In this document: positions 1 to 6,507 of the stretch, in pieces
Numbering within the stretch: the first letter of the stretch is position 1
Layout of the letters: the number at the start of each line of letters is the position of its first letter
Assembly (NCBI GenBank): GCA_029939815.1
Contig: JAOZSF010000052.1
Location: forward strand, 1 to 9,456
Reading direction: 5' to 3'
DNA length: 9,456 bases
Origin: a bacterium
GTDB lineage: Bacteria > Auribacterota > UBA3054 > B51-G9
Program-made: the position numbers and the translations under genes
Notes under the pieces: generated by a model
Told to the model about the DNA's origin: nothing
Database searches by the model: none
The model's input: only the letters and a program-made list of their open reading frames with translations

Positions 1-87
1 CCGCGAGGGAATTTTTTTCATGCCTGGGCGATAAAAAATAAACTTGTAGAAATGTTGGATCCAAAACCTACATCATATAAAAAATGA
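1..87 (+). CDS. C-terminal end of an unrecognised protein (5' end outside window)
   Basis: Frame 1 is open from the first base to a TGA at 85-87, giving the last 28 residues of a protein that starts upstream. The tail contains GNFFHAWAIKNKLVEMLDP, which reads like ordinary protein, but I do not recognise a family. The other two forward frames close at 32-34 and 39-41. The stop codon overlaps the ATG of the next small ORF (ATGA), which supports this frame being coding and the two being translationally coupled. Too little is visible to name a function. Confidence 0.45.
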   Translation, partial: PRGNFFHAWAIKNKLVEMLDPKPTSYKK

Positions 88-182
88 ATATGAAAACGTA
101 TAAATTCTCAGAAGACGAAATTAAAAGGCGAAAAAGAAATATTATCTCTATTCTGAACTTTGCAGGCGAACTTTTCTGGTAA
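84..182 (+). CDS. Small 32-residue hypothetical protein, ATGA-coupled to the upstream gene
   Basis: The ATG at 84-86 overlaps the upstream TGA (85-87) and the ORF ends at TAA 180-182. The peptide is 32 residues long. A charged first half (SEDEIKRRKRN) is followed by a more hydrophobic end (IISILNFAGELFW). There is no signal peptide and no Cys. There is no Shine-Dalgarno sequence, so translation would depend on coupling to the upstream frame. I do not recognise it. It could be a real small protein, a remnant of a longer gene, or a chance ORF. The exact stop/start overlap is the main support. Octamer repeats begin within its stop codon. Confidence 0.4.
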   Translation: MNMKTYKFSEDEIKRRKRNIISILNFAGELFW

Positions 183-198
183 CCAATCAACCAATCAA
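181..198. repeat. Octamer tandem repeat AACCAATC x2.25
   Basis: Two exact AACCAATC units (181-188, 189-196) plus two further bases fill almost the whole gap between the small ORF stop and the MarC-family start at 203. They occupy the place where a Shine-Dalgarno sequence would normally sit, and none is present. This is one of several different 7-9 bp tandem repeats in the gaps of this window. Confidence 0.7.
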
Positions 199-202
199 TT
201 AT

Positions 203-805
203 ATGAACTGGACGGCAGCTTTTAAATCGGCGCTTATTTTGTTTGCTATAGTTAATCCTATAGGCAGCATACCCATTTTTTTACAGGTCACAAATAATAT
301 GACCGGAAGCGAAAAAAGGAGGGCTTTTAAAACCGGAGTATTGTCAGCAGCAACAATTCTTATTATTTTTATTGTTGCCGGTAAACAGATTTTAACGCAT
401 GTGTTTCAAATCCAGCTGAATGATTTAATGGCGGCAGGGGGGCTCTTGCTTTTAATCATTGCGATTGATCATTTGATTTTCGGCGCACTCGCACGCGGCG
501 TGCTTGAGAAAAAGCAGCTGAAACCGCATCATGTTGGCGCTATGCCTATTGCATGTCCGATTCTTGCGGGTCCGGGTGCAATGATGACTGTTTTAATGAC
601 TTCTTCAGAATACGGATTTTTAACAGCGGTAAGTTCTGTGATTATGGTTCTTGGAATAACGTGGTTAATACTTCGCTACATTGATGTTTTATATCATTTT
701 CTGGGAGATATTATCTGTACTGTGCTTTCCAAGATTTTGTGTCTGTTCATCGCTGCCATTGGAATACGTCTTTTGATGTTGGGGTTGTCCCATTATTTTA
801 AATAG
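203..805 (+). CDS. MarC family (UPF0056) integral membrane protein
   Basis: This is a 200-residue, almost wholly hydrophobic protein with about six membrane segments (roughly residues 7-29, 43-62, 70-93, 115-135, 138-158, 178-198), placing it in the inner membrane. The family signatures are NPIGSIPIFL (18-27) in the first helix and ILAGPGAMMTVL (120-131) at the start of the fourth, where MarC/YhgN/YchE proteins carry an LAGPG motif. Its length matches the short YhgN-like members. The molecular function of the family is not established; the old link of MarC with multiple antibiotic resistance has been withdrawn, so resistance should not be inferred. The ATG at 203 has no Shine-Dalgarno sequence. 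The stop lies 14 bases before tldD, so it is probably cotranscribed with tldD/tldE. Confidence 0.93.
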   Translation: MNWTAAFKSALILFAIVNPIGSIPIFLQVTNNMTGSEKRRAFKTGVLSAATILIIFIVAGKQILTHVFQIQLNDLMAAGGLLLLIIAIDHLIFGALARGVLEKKQLKPHHVGAMPIACPILAGPGAMMTVLMTSSEYGFLTAVSSVIMVLGITWLILRYIDVLYHFLGDIICTVLSKILCLFIAAIGIRLLMLGLSHYFK

Positions 806-812
806 AAGGGAG
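806..812 (+). promoter_or_regulatory. Ribosome binding site of tldD
   Basis: AAGGGAG lies seven bases before the ATG at 820 and immediately follows the MarC-family stop. It fixes the tldD start and supports cotranscription with the preceding gene. Confidence 0.75.
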
Positions 813-819
813 AATTATA

Positions 820-2184
820 ATGCTTGATAAACTAAGTGGATATCTTTTAAACGTGGATGCTGAATACGCCGATATTCGCTACGAAAAGATGACTAAGACG
901 GAAATTGTTTATAACGGAAAAGAACTTTCTAAAATAGGAACAAATACGACGGATGGTTATGTAATCAGAGTCCTTAAAAAAGGCGGTTTTGCTACTGTTT
1001 CTGTGACAAAACCTTCGGAAGTCGAAAAAGCATTTGAACTCGCCGTGAAAAATGCAGCACTTCTCGGCGATGCGTGTGATAAGAAAATGAAATTAGAAGT
1101 TCCCGGAAAAACTATTGATGATGTTATTTTAGATTTAGAAGAAGATCCGCGCGCGATTTCCATAGATGAAAAGCTCGAATTGCTGGCATATTACAACAAT
1201 CTTGTTTTAAAACAAAAAGATGTTCAGTCAACAGCGATGAGGTACTCAGAAGTGTATCGTGATAAGTTTTTTGTAAATACTGTTGGGAGTAAAATTCACG
1301 AGCAAACAATAACCACTGGCATCTCAGGAAGAATTATTTGTAAAAAAGGGAGTTCTGTTCAAGACGGCAGAGTATCGATCGGCGGCAGCGATGGTTTTAC
1401 AAAACTAAGAAACCGGGATGATGTTTTTCTTAAAAAAGCTAAAATTGTCAGTGAGTTATTATATGCCGAACCCGCAGTTGGCGGGAAACACAATGTTGTA
1501 ATAAATCCGTCGTTAGCCGGAGTTTTTGTCCACGAAGCATTTGGGCATTTCAGTGAGGCTGATTTAGTGGAGAATTCGCCGTCATTACTCGAAAAAATGC
1601 AGATTGGCGCTAAACTCGGAACAGATATTTTAGATATCATAGATGATCCGACAACCAAAGGACAAATCGGATATTATAAATATGATGATGAAGGCGTTCC
1701 GGCAAAGCCCGTATTATTAATGGAAAAAGGAGTTCTTAAAGGGCGGCTTCATTCTATGCAAACCGCTGCTGCATTTAATGATAAATTAAATGGACATTGC
1801 GTTGCTGAGGACGCGCGATATGAACCAATAATCAGAATGGGCTGCATTTACATAAAACCTAAAAATAAAAAAGTTGAAGAACTTATCAAAGAAGCCGGGA
1901 ATGGTTATTATGTTCTGGATAGTAAAGGGGGTCAGACCAGTGGTGAAAACTTCACATTCGGAGCACAATATGCCTACAAAATAGAAAACGGGAAACTTGG
2001 CGCGTTGGTAAAAGACATAAATATTATGGGGAATTTATTTTCAACATTAAAAAATATTACAGCCATTTCAGACGGCATCGAATTTTGTGAAAGCGGAGGT
2101 TGCGGGAAAGGACAGGTAAATATAAAGTCATGTCATGGCGGACCTCATATTCTCATTAAAAACGCCGTAATAGGAGGTGTATAA
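820..2184 (+). CDS. tldD: TldD metalloprotease subunit (peptidase U62/M103 family)
   Basis: This 454-residue protein is the catalytic subunit of the cytoplasmic TldD/TldE zinc protease. In E. coli that complex removes the leader of microcin B17, degrades CcdA and trims unfolded peptides. The zinc motif HExxxH is present as HEAFGH (H238, E239, H243). The likely third ligand, a Cys near the C-terminus, is C428 in ESGGCGKGQ, matching C453 of E. coli TldD. Other family blocks are DDEGVP at 289-294 followed by a GVL turn, and the GGQTSGENFTFG segment near residue 374. Length is slightly below the E. coli protein (481). The start is set by AAGGGAG at 806-812. The stop TAA shares its last base with the tldE ATG, fitting a 1:1 heterodimer. 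No modified-peptide precursor or cyclodehydratase is nearby, so a housekeeping role is likelier than a bacteriocin one. Confidence 0.96.
   Translation: MLDKLSGYLLNVDAEYADIRYEKMTKTEIVYNGKELSKIGTNTTDGYVIRVLKKGGFATVSVTKPSEVEKAFELAVKNAALLGDACDKKMKLEVPGKTIDDVILDLEEDPRAISIDEKLELLAYYNNLVLKQKDVQSTAMRYSEVYRDKFFVNTVGSKIHEQTITTGISGRIICKKGSSVQDGRVSIGGSDGFTKLRNRDDVFLKKAKIVSELLYAEPAVGGKHNVVINPSLAGVFVHEAFGHFSEADLVENSPSLLEKMQIGAKLGTDILDIIDDPTTKGQIGYYKYDDEGVPAKPVLLMEKGVLKGRLHSMQTAAAFNDKLNGHCVAEDARYEPIIRMGCIYIKPKNKKVEELIKEAGNGYYVLDSKGGQTSGENFTFGAQYAYKIENGKLGALVKDINIMGNLFSTLKNITAISDGIEFCESGGCGKGQVNIKSCHGGPHILIKNAVIGGV
2172..2179 (+). promoter_or_regulatory. Strong ribosome binding site of tldE inside the end of tldD
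   Basis: AGGAGGTG matches the 16S rRNA anti-Shine-Dalgarno complement over eight contiguous bases and sits four bases before the ATG at 2184. It lies within the last codons of tldD and, with the TAATG overlap, indicates coupled translation. Confidence 0.85.
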
Positions 2185-3485
2185 TGGAGAAATTATTAGA
2201 AATTGCAAAGCAAAAAGTTGACAGCGCGGAAGTTTTTTATACTTCTTATAATGATAATACGATAAACTTTGAAAATTATTCTGTTACGGAAATCAAGAGT
2301 CAAAGCCAGTCGGGCTTTTGTTTAAGAGTAATTAAAGATGGATTTATTGGAACGAGTTACACAAAAAATCTGCTTGACAGAGACGGTTTGGTAGTAAATG
2401 CAATTGAATCATTAAAAGGAAAAGTTAGTGGTGATTTTGACTTTCCGGGGAGTTATGTTCCTAAAAAACTTGATACTTATGATCCGGAAATTAAAAATCT
2501 TTCTTGCGAACAAGTTCTTGCTTCAATAAAAAAATCAAATAATTTTGTAAAAAATAAAACATCAGGTCAATTAAATTCAATGACCGGATTTGGTGAATTG
2601 AAAACCAAAATTATTAATTCAAACGGCCTTGATGTTGAATTTAAACATTCAGATTATTTCGCGTCTCAAAGTATAATGTATCCCGGCAGTTATGCAGGAG
2701 TTTCAACGCAAGTTGCGGCTAAAAACCATCAGTTGCTCCCGGAAGTTGAGATGATGAAAATGATAGATCTTTATACAAAAGGGCTTAAAGAAGTTTCTAT
2801 TAAGCCATCAACTATACAAGTTATTTTTTTACCTGATGTTTTGTATTCTTTGTTGTGGAGATTAGAGTCAGGCACGAATGCTAAATCGATTTATGAAAAA
2901 ACATCTCCGATAAAGAACAAAATAGGTGAACAAATATTTAGCGATAAGTTAACTGTTATTGATAATCCGCATTTGGATATATACCCTTATGCAAGAGGAT
3001 TTGACGATGAAGGAGTTCCAACGCAAAAACTTACAGTTATTGAAAATGGGGTTCTTAAGAATTTTTACAATGACCTTGAATATGCGGCAAAACTTGATGT
3101 TGAACCAACGGGACACGGATATAAAAATGCAATGTGGGGCGGAGAAACTGTTTCTTTGGCTCCAACTCCAACACTTGGGCATTTAACGATTGTTCCCGGG
3201 AAAGATTCATTTAACGAGATGATTAAAAAGATTAAACGCGGGATTTTAGTAGGCGGGGCATTAGGAGCGCACAGCGGGAATATTCCGAACGGAGATTTTT
3301 CTATTGGAATCAATCCGGGATTTTATATTGAGGATGGGGAAATTGTCGGTCGGGTGAAAGACGGAATGATAGCCGGTAATATTTATGATGTTATGAAAAG
3401 GGTCTCATCGATTGAAAATGAGGTGCATATTGCACAGGGCGGTATTTTCCCCGCGATTACGTTTGAGGATGTCAGGTTTTCATAA
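2184..3485 (+). CDS. pmbA: TldE/PmbA, non-catalytic partner of TldD
   Basis: This 433-residue protein is a TldD paralogue. It keeps the family fold signatures (DDEGVPTQ at 274-281 followed by LTVIENGVLKNFYNDLEYA, and the C-terminal GGIFPAITFEDVRFS) but has no HExxxH zinc motif, as expected for TldE/PmbA. In the known complex TldE helps form the substrate channel while TldD holds the zinc. The ATG at 2184 overlaps the tldD stop by one base and has an excellent Shine-Dalgarno sequence (2172-2179). Length is close to E. coli PmbA (about 450). The gene ends just before a REP-like repeat, with no T-tailed terminator visible. Confidence 0.95.
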   Translation: MEKLLEIAKQKVDSAEVFYTSYNDNTINFENYSVTEIKSQSQSGFCLRVIKDGFIGTSYTKNLLDRDGLVVNAIESLKGKVSGDFDFPGSYVPKKLDTYDPEIKNLSCEQVLASIKKSNNFVKNKTSGQLNSMTGFGELKTKIINSNGLDVEFKHSDYFASQSIMYPGSYAGVSTQVAAKNHQLLPEVEMMKMIDLYTKGLKEVSIKPSTIQVIFLPDVLYSLLWRLESGTNAKSIYEKTSPIKNKIGEQIFSDKLTVIDNPHLDIYPYARGFDDEGVPTQKLTVIENGVLKNFYNDLEYAAKLDVEPTGHGYKNAMWGGETVSLAPTPTLGHLTIVPGKDSFNEMIKKIKRGILVGGALGAHSGNIPNGDFSIGINPGFYIEDGEIVGRVKDGMIAGNIYDVMKRVSSIENEVHIAQGGIFPAITFEDVRFS

Positions 3486-3496
3486 AAGAAAAAAGT

Positions 3497-3549
3497 TGTT
3501 ATGGGGTCAGGCACCTAGTGGTCAATCGACTGTTATGGGGTCAGGCACC
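3497..3549. repeat. Two exact 19-bp direct repeats with a REP/RAYT-like GGGGTCAGGCACC core
   Basis: TGTTATGGGGTCAGGCACC occurs at 3497-3515 and again, identical, at 3531-3549, a 34-bp period with a 15-bp spacer. The core GGGGTCAGGCACC resembles, from memory, a motif widely scattered in genomes with REP-associated tyrosine transposases (Y1_Tnp family), where it pairs with GGTGCCTGACCCC to make hairpins. Only the direct orientation is present here, with no inverted partner and no transposase gene. It may be a decayed, non-autonomous remnant. The RAYT link is recall, not a search result. Confidence 0.6.
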
Positions 3550-3563
3550 AAATGACCAAATGA
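3548..3563. repeat. Octamer tandem repeat CCAAATGA x2
   Basis: Two exact CCAAATGA units (3548-3555, 3556-3563) begin in the last two bases of the second 19-bp REP-like repeat and end 22 bases before the DUF123 gene. They belong to the series of short intergenic tandem repeats in this window. Confidence 0.6.
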
Positions 3564-3585
3564 GTAATTTTTATTTGATAAGATA

Positions 3586-4008
3586 ATGAATTCAGGATTA
3601 TATTTTTTGTTGATTCGTTTGAAGAGTTCGTGTGAACTGAAAATTGCCGGAAAAGAGGTGACCGTTCCGAGAGGATATTACATCTATACCGGTTCGGCCC
3701 AGAAAAATCTTACGAGTAGAATTGAACGTCATTGCAGAAAAGAAAAAAAGAAACATTGGCATATAGATTATTTACTCGAATTTGCGGAAGTCATTGATAT
3801 AAAAGTATTAGAAAATATTCCACAGGAAAAAGAGGTTGTTTACGCGGAGAAATGGCTTGCATTAGCCGATTTTGTGCCTGTAAGAAAATTCGGCGCAAGT
3901 GATTCGACCGCCGAATCGCATTTAACCGGATTTTATACAAAAAAGAAAATTATGCAGTCGGAATTGTGGAATTGTGGAAGCGCCTGGCAGATGCCGTTGC
4001 CGAATTGA
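3586..4008 (+). CDS. Stand-alone DUF123 / GIY-YIG-like protein
   Basis: This 140-residue protein matches the DUF123 branch of the GIY-YIG superfamily. Visible blocks are SGLYFLLI (3-10) as the GIY strand, PRGYYIYTGSA (28-38) as the YIG strand, SRIERHC (44-50) with the probable active-site Arg45, the diagnostic KHWHIDYLL (56-64), and FGASDSTAESHL (102-113) near the end. In archaea DUF123 is often fused to endonuclease III; here it stands alone. Its substrate is unknown, and a nucleic-acid role is inferred from the superfamily only. The C-terminal block, as I recall it, usually carries paired Cys before SHL; here those positions are Ser/Thr/Ala, so any metal site there is probably lost. The ATG at 3586 has no clear Shine-Dalgarno sequence. 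A Nudix gene follows after 40 bases, and the two may be cotranscribed. Confidence 0.82.
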   Translation: MNSGLYFLLIRLKSSCELKIAGKEVTVPRGYYIYTGSAQKNLTSRIERHCRKEKKKHWHIDYLLEFAEVIDIKVLENIPQEKEVVYAEKWLALADFVPVRKFGASDSTAESHLTGFYTKKKIMQSELWNCGSAWQMPLPN

Positions 4009-4049
4009 AAATTACAAAATTATTAAATTACCCAATTATTAAATTAAAA
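4003..4049. repeat. Phased AATTANNN octamer series running into the Nudix start codon
   Basis: From the last DUF123 codons to the Nudix ATG the sequence reads AATTGAA, AATTACAA, AATTATTA, AATTACCC, AATTATTA, AATTAAAA. These are six units, all in 8-bp phase after the first (7 bp). They include an exact 13-bp direct repeat AATTATTAAATTA at 4018-4030 and 4034-4046. The array spans the complete gap and the final A is the A of ATG, so no Shine-Dalgarno sequence is present. Confidence 0.7.
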
Positions 4050-4582
4050 TGTGGAAACGTGAAAAAAGAAAAACTTTGGTTGATACTGAATGGATTGGAC
4101 ACCATCTTGATACTCTAACTCTTCCCAGCGGAAAAAAAATAGATTTTCACGCACTTGAGTTTCCCATGAAAGTGGCGGGAATACTTCCTGTTGGGGACGA
4201 TGGCAGAATTTTACTGACACTTCAGTATCGTTATATGGCTGATCAACTAAGCTGGGAAATTCCTGCGGGAAATGTTCCGCAGGAGGAAGATCTTTTAATT
4301 GGCGCGAGAAGGGAATTGGTTGAAGAAACAGGTTATGATGCTAAATCGCTTGAGCTAATTTATGAATTTTATCCTCAGATTGGCAGGAGTGATCATTATT
4401 TTCACGTTTTTCTCGCACGGGGTTTAGAAAAAGTATGTGATGAGTTTGATACTGATGAAGTTGTTGAAGTAAAATGGTTTACCGAAAAGGAAGTACTTCA
4501 AATGCTTGATGACAAAACAATCATTGACGGATTTACAGCGATTGCTTTTATGAGGTATAAATTGAAGGAAAATTTAATTTAA
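4049..4582 (+). CDS. Nudix hydrolase, ADP-ribose pyrophosphatase type
   Basis: This 177-residue cytoplasmic protein has a perfect Nudix box (Gx5Ex7REUxEExGU) at residues 74-96: G74, E80, R88-E89 and E92-E93 as metal and catalytic residues, G95 and Y96 at the end. The N-terminal strand block (HLDTLTLPSGKKIDFHAL) and the WEIPAGN before the box are typical of the ADP-ribose/nucleoside-diphosphate-sugar subgroup. P109 in YPQIGRSDH, 13 residues after the box, sits where ADP-ribose pyrophosphatases carry a substrate-selecting Pro. Likely reaction: ADP-ribose (or a related sugar nucleotide) to AMP plus a sugar phosphate. The exact substrate cannot be fixed from sequence. The start at 4049 has no Shine-Dalgarno sequence and is preceded by an AATTANNN repeat series. 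The gene converges on pyrG. Confidence 0.93.
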   Translation: MWKREKRKTLVDTEWIGHHLDTLTLPSGKKIDFHALEFPMKVAGILPVGDDGRILLTLQYRYMADQLSWEIPAGNVPQEEDLLIGARRELVEETGYDAKSLELIYEFYPQIGRSDHYFHVFLARGLEKVCDEFDTDEVVEVKWFTEKEVLQMLDDKTIIDGFTAIAFMRYKLKENLI

Positions 4583-4611
4583 AAGCGTTTGCTATTGCTA
4601 CCTGACGGATC

Positions 4612-4638
4612 AAACTGACCAAACTGACCAAACTGACC
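4612..4638. repeat. Nonamer tandem repeat AAACTGACC x3
   Basis: Three exact AAACTGACC units (4612-4620, 4621-4629, 4630-4638) lie in the 77-bp gap between the convergent Nudix and pyrG stops. A weak TCTAAC/GTTAGA inverted repeat (4653-4658 with 4666-4671) overlaps the pyrG end but has no T-tract, so neither is a convincing terminator. Confidence 0.8.
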
Positions 4639-4659
4639 TAACGGACAAAATGTCTAACG

Positions 4660-6276
4660 TCAAAGGTTAGATTCGATTTTTTCAATTGCAGCTTTAATAA
4701 ACCCTTTGAACATAGGATGCGGTTTTGTGGGCTGAGATTTGAATTCCGGATGAGCTTGTGTTGCAATATAATAAGGATGTCCAGGAATTTCCACGATCTC
4801 AACCAATCTTTCATCAGGAGACAGGCCTGAAAAAACCATTCCTTTTTTCTCAAAAATTTCTCTGTAATTGTTGTTAAATTCATATCGATGTCTGTGCCGT
4901 TCATCGACTTGTTCCGTACGATACAAATGTCTTGCGAGGGTTTTAGGCTTTAAGACACATGGATAAGCGCCAAGGCGCATTGTTCCGCCCATATCCTTAA
5001 TATCGACCTGATCAGCCATCAGAGCAATAATTTTGTGTTCAGCTTCAGGGAGCCATTCTTCGGAAGTAGCTCCATCAAGTTTACAGACATTTCTCGCGAA
5101 TTCGATTACGGCGCATTGCATTCCGAGACAAAGTCCGAGGAAAGGGATATTATTTTTTCGAGCGTATTCTGCAGCGAGAATTTTACCTTCTGTACCCCGT
5201 TGACCGAAACCGCCTGGAACAAGGATGCCGGCGACACCTTTAAGCAATTGGTCTGCGCCTTTTTTCTCAATTTCTTCTGCTTCGATTCTATTAACATTAA
5301 TTTTTGTACGAAATGCAAATCCGGCATGGTCAAGGGCTTCATAAATTGATTTGTAAGCATCTTTAAGGCGGGCATATTTTCCTACCAGAGCTATTTCGAT
5401 TTTATCTTCATCAGCGGTGTTTTTAATATCAGAAATCATTCGTTTCCAGGAAGATAAAGATGCTTCCGGAGCTTCTACATTGAGAAGTTTAAGAATTAGG
5501 TCATCGAGTTTTTGTTTCTGCAGTTCAACCGGGACTTCATATATTGAATGTTTAATATCTTTTTCTTCAATTACGGCGTTACGGTCAATATTACAGAATA
5601 AAGCGATTTTTCTAAAATGTTCTTCACTCATATGTTGTTCTGTTCTACAGATCATAATATCCGGTTGAATACCAATACTTCTCAAAACGCCTGCGGATTG
5701 TTGAGAAGGTTTTGTTTTCATTTCGCCTGCGGCGTGAAGATAAGGTACAAGAGTTAAATGGATAAACAACGCATTTTCTTTTCCGGCTTCGAGGTAATAT
5801 TGTCTGATTGCCTCGAGAAAAGGCAATGATTCAATATCACCTGCCGTCCCTCCGATTTCAGTAATGGCAACATCAACATCATCACCTGTAACTGAAGCCA
5901 CAGCAGTTTTGATTTCGTTTGTGATATGAGGAATAACCTGAACTGTTGCACCAAGATAGTCGCCATGCCGTTCTTTTGAAATGACCGAGTGGTAAATCTG
6001 TCCGGTAGTATAATTTGAATTTCTGGAGCACGGGATTCCGGTAAAACGTTCATAATGACCTAAATCAAGATCCGTTTCCGCACCGTCTTCCGTAACGTAA
6101 ACTTCGCCATGTTGAAAAGGGGACATGGTTCCAGGATCAACATTAATATAAGGGTCGAGTTTTTGGTGACGGATTCTTAATCCGCGTTCTTTTAACAGCA
6201 GTCCAATTGATGCAGCAGTGATTCCTTTTCCGAGTGATGAAACGACGCCGCCTGTTATAAAAATATGTTTAGTCAT
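4660..6276 (-). CDS. pyrG: CTP synthase (glutamine-hydrolysing)
   Basis: This 538-residue enzyme makes CTP from UTP, ATP and glutamine in the cytoplasm, the last step of de novo pyrimidine nucleotide synthesis. The N-terminal amidoligase domain (about 1-265) opens with the invariant ITGGVVSSLGKGI and contains KLDPYINVDPGTM and HGEVYVTEDGAETDLDLGHYERF blocks. The C-terminal class-I glutaminase domain (about 290-535) has the oxyanion GGFGQRG loop, nucleophile C383 in LGLCLGMQ, and the catalytic pair H509 and E511 in AHPEF (E. coli C379, H515, E517). Length is normal and no frame break is seen. The ATG at 6276 has no Shine-Dalgarno sequence. A near-consensus promoter lies at 6325-6353. The predicted transcript start has no G/C-run of the kind used for CTP-dependent reiterative attenuation of pyrG in Bacillus. 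Confidence 0.98.
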   Translation of the reverse strand: MTKHIFITGGVVSSLGKGITAASIGLLLKERGLRIRHQKLDPYINVDPGTMSPFQHGEVYVTEDGAETDLDLGHYERFTGIPCSRNSNYTTGQIYHSVISKERHGDYLGATVQVIPHITNEIKTAVASVTGDDVDVAITEIGGTAGDIESLPFLEAIRQYYLEAGKENALFIHLTLVPYLHAAGEMKTKPSQQSAGVLRSIGIQPDIMICRTEQHMSEEHFRKIALFCNIDRNAVIEEKDIKHSIYEVPVELQKQKLDDLILKLLNVEAPEASLSSWKRMISDIKNTADEDKIEIALVGKYARLKDAYKSIYEALDHAGFAFRTKINVNRIEAEEIEKKGADQLLKGVAGILVPGGFGQRGTEGKILAAEYARKNNIPFLGLCLGMQCAVIEFARNVCKLDGATSEEWLPEAEHKIIALMADQVDIKDMGGTMRLGAYPCVLKPKTLARHLYRTEQVDERHRHRYEFNNNYREIFEKKGMVFSGLSPDERLVEIVEIPGHPYYIATQAHPEFKSQPTKPHPMFKGFIKAAIEKIESNL

Positions 6277-6324
6277 TATTGATAATTTATAAAAGTAAGT
6301 TTTAAAAAATAGATTACATTAGAT

Positions 6325-6353
6325 ATTATATTTAATAAGCTATAATCAGTCAA
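6325..6353 (-). promoter_or_regulatory. Near-consensus sigma-70 promoter of pyrG
   Basis: On the minus strand TTGACT (6353-6348) is followed by exactly 17 bases and TATAAT (6330-6325). Transcription would start near 6318, giving a leader of about 42 nt before the ATG at 6276. Matches are 5/6 at -35 and 6/6 at -10. Confidence 0.75.
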
Positions 6354-6358
6354 CGGGT

Positions 6359-6388
6359 ATAATTGAAATTTAATGAAATTTCAATTAT
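6359..6388. promoter_or_regulatory. 13-bp AT-rich inverted repeat immediately upstream of the pyrG -35 box
   Basis: ATAATTGAAATTT (6359-6371) and AAATTTCAATTAT (6376-6388) are a perfect 13-bp inverted repeat around a 4-base centre. It ends five bases from the pyrG -35 box, where an activator site or UP-like element would sit. It could instead be a hairpin ending the UroD-like transcript, but it has few G/C pairs and no T-tract follows on the minus strand. Confidence 0.5.
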
Positions 6389-6413
6389 GGTACGGGAGGG
6401 GAGTGTTTAAACA

Positions 6414-6462
6414 TCCAACGTCCAACGTTCTCACTTCGGGTCGAAGTGAGCTACTCCAACGT
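6414..6462. repeat. TCCAACG heptamers flanking a perfect 9-bp hairpin
   Basis: TCCAACG occurs in tandem at 6414-6427 and again (as TCCAACGT) at 6455-6462. Between them CTCACTTCG (6430-6438) and CGAAGTGAG (6442-6450) form a perfect 9-bp stem with a GGT loop. There is no T-tract on either side, so this is not a standard terminator. Identical TCCAACGT copies on both sides of the palindrome look like a palindromic unit sitting inside a tandem array. Confidence 0.65.
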
Positions 6463-6466
6463 ACAA

Positions 6467-6507
6467 AGTTCAACCCCGGCATCCGCGGGGCGCTTACGCG
6501 AGTTCAA
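6467..6507. repeat. AGTTCAA direct repeats flanking a GC-rich palindromic segment
   Basis: AGTTCAA is found at 6467-6473 and 6501-6507, bracketing 27 very GC-rich bases in an AT-rich neighbourhood. Inside, CCCCG (6474-6478) and CGGGG (6486-6490) form a short stem, followed by a smaller CGC/GCG pair (6491-6493, 6498-6500). The segment carries the stop codon of the UroD-like gene (TAA, read at 6496-6494), so that protein's last residues lie in the repeat. Confidence 0.45.

Noticed and set aside
820..3485. Bacteriocin/RiPP maturation locus based on tldD/tldE
   Set aside because: No precursor with a core peptide, no cyclodehydratase, no radical SAM enzyme and no exporter are in the window; tldD/tldE are common housekeeping genes.
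4583..4671. Bidirectional terminator between the Nudix gene and pyrG
   Set aside because: Only a 6-bp TCTAAC/GTTAGA stem is present, without G/C strength or a T-tract on either strand.
6404..6413. TGTTTAAACA palindrome as an operator
   Set aside because: A single 10-bp AT-rich palindrome, 51 bases upstream of the pyrG -35 box and with no second copy, is expected by chance often enough.
6430..6450. Intrinsic terminator of the UroD-like gene
   Set aside because: The 9-bp hairpin is perfect, but no T-run follows on the minus (or plus) strand.
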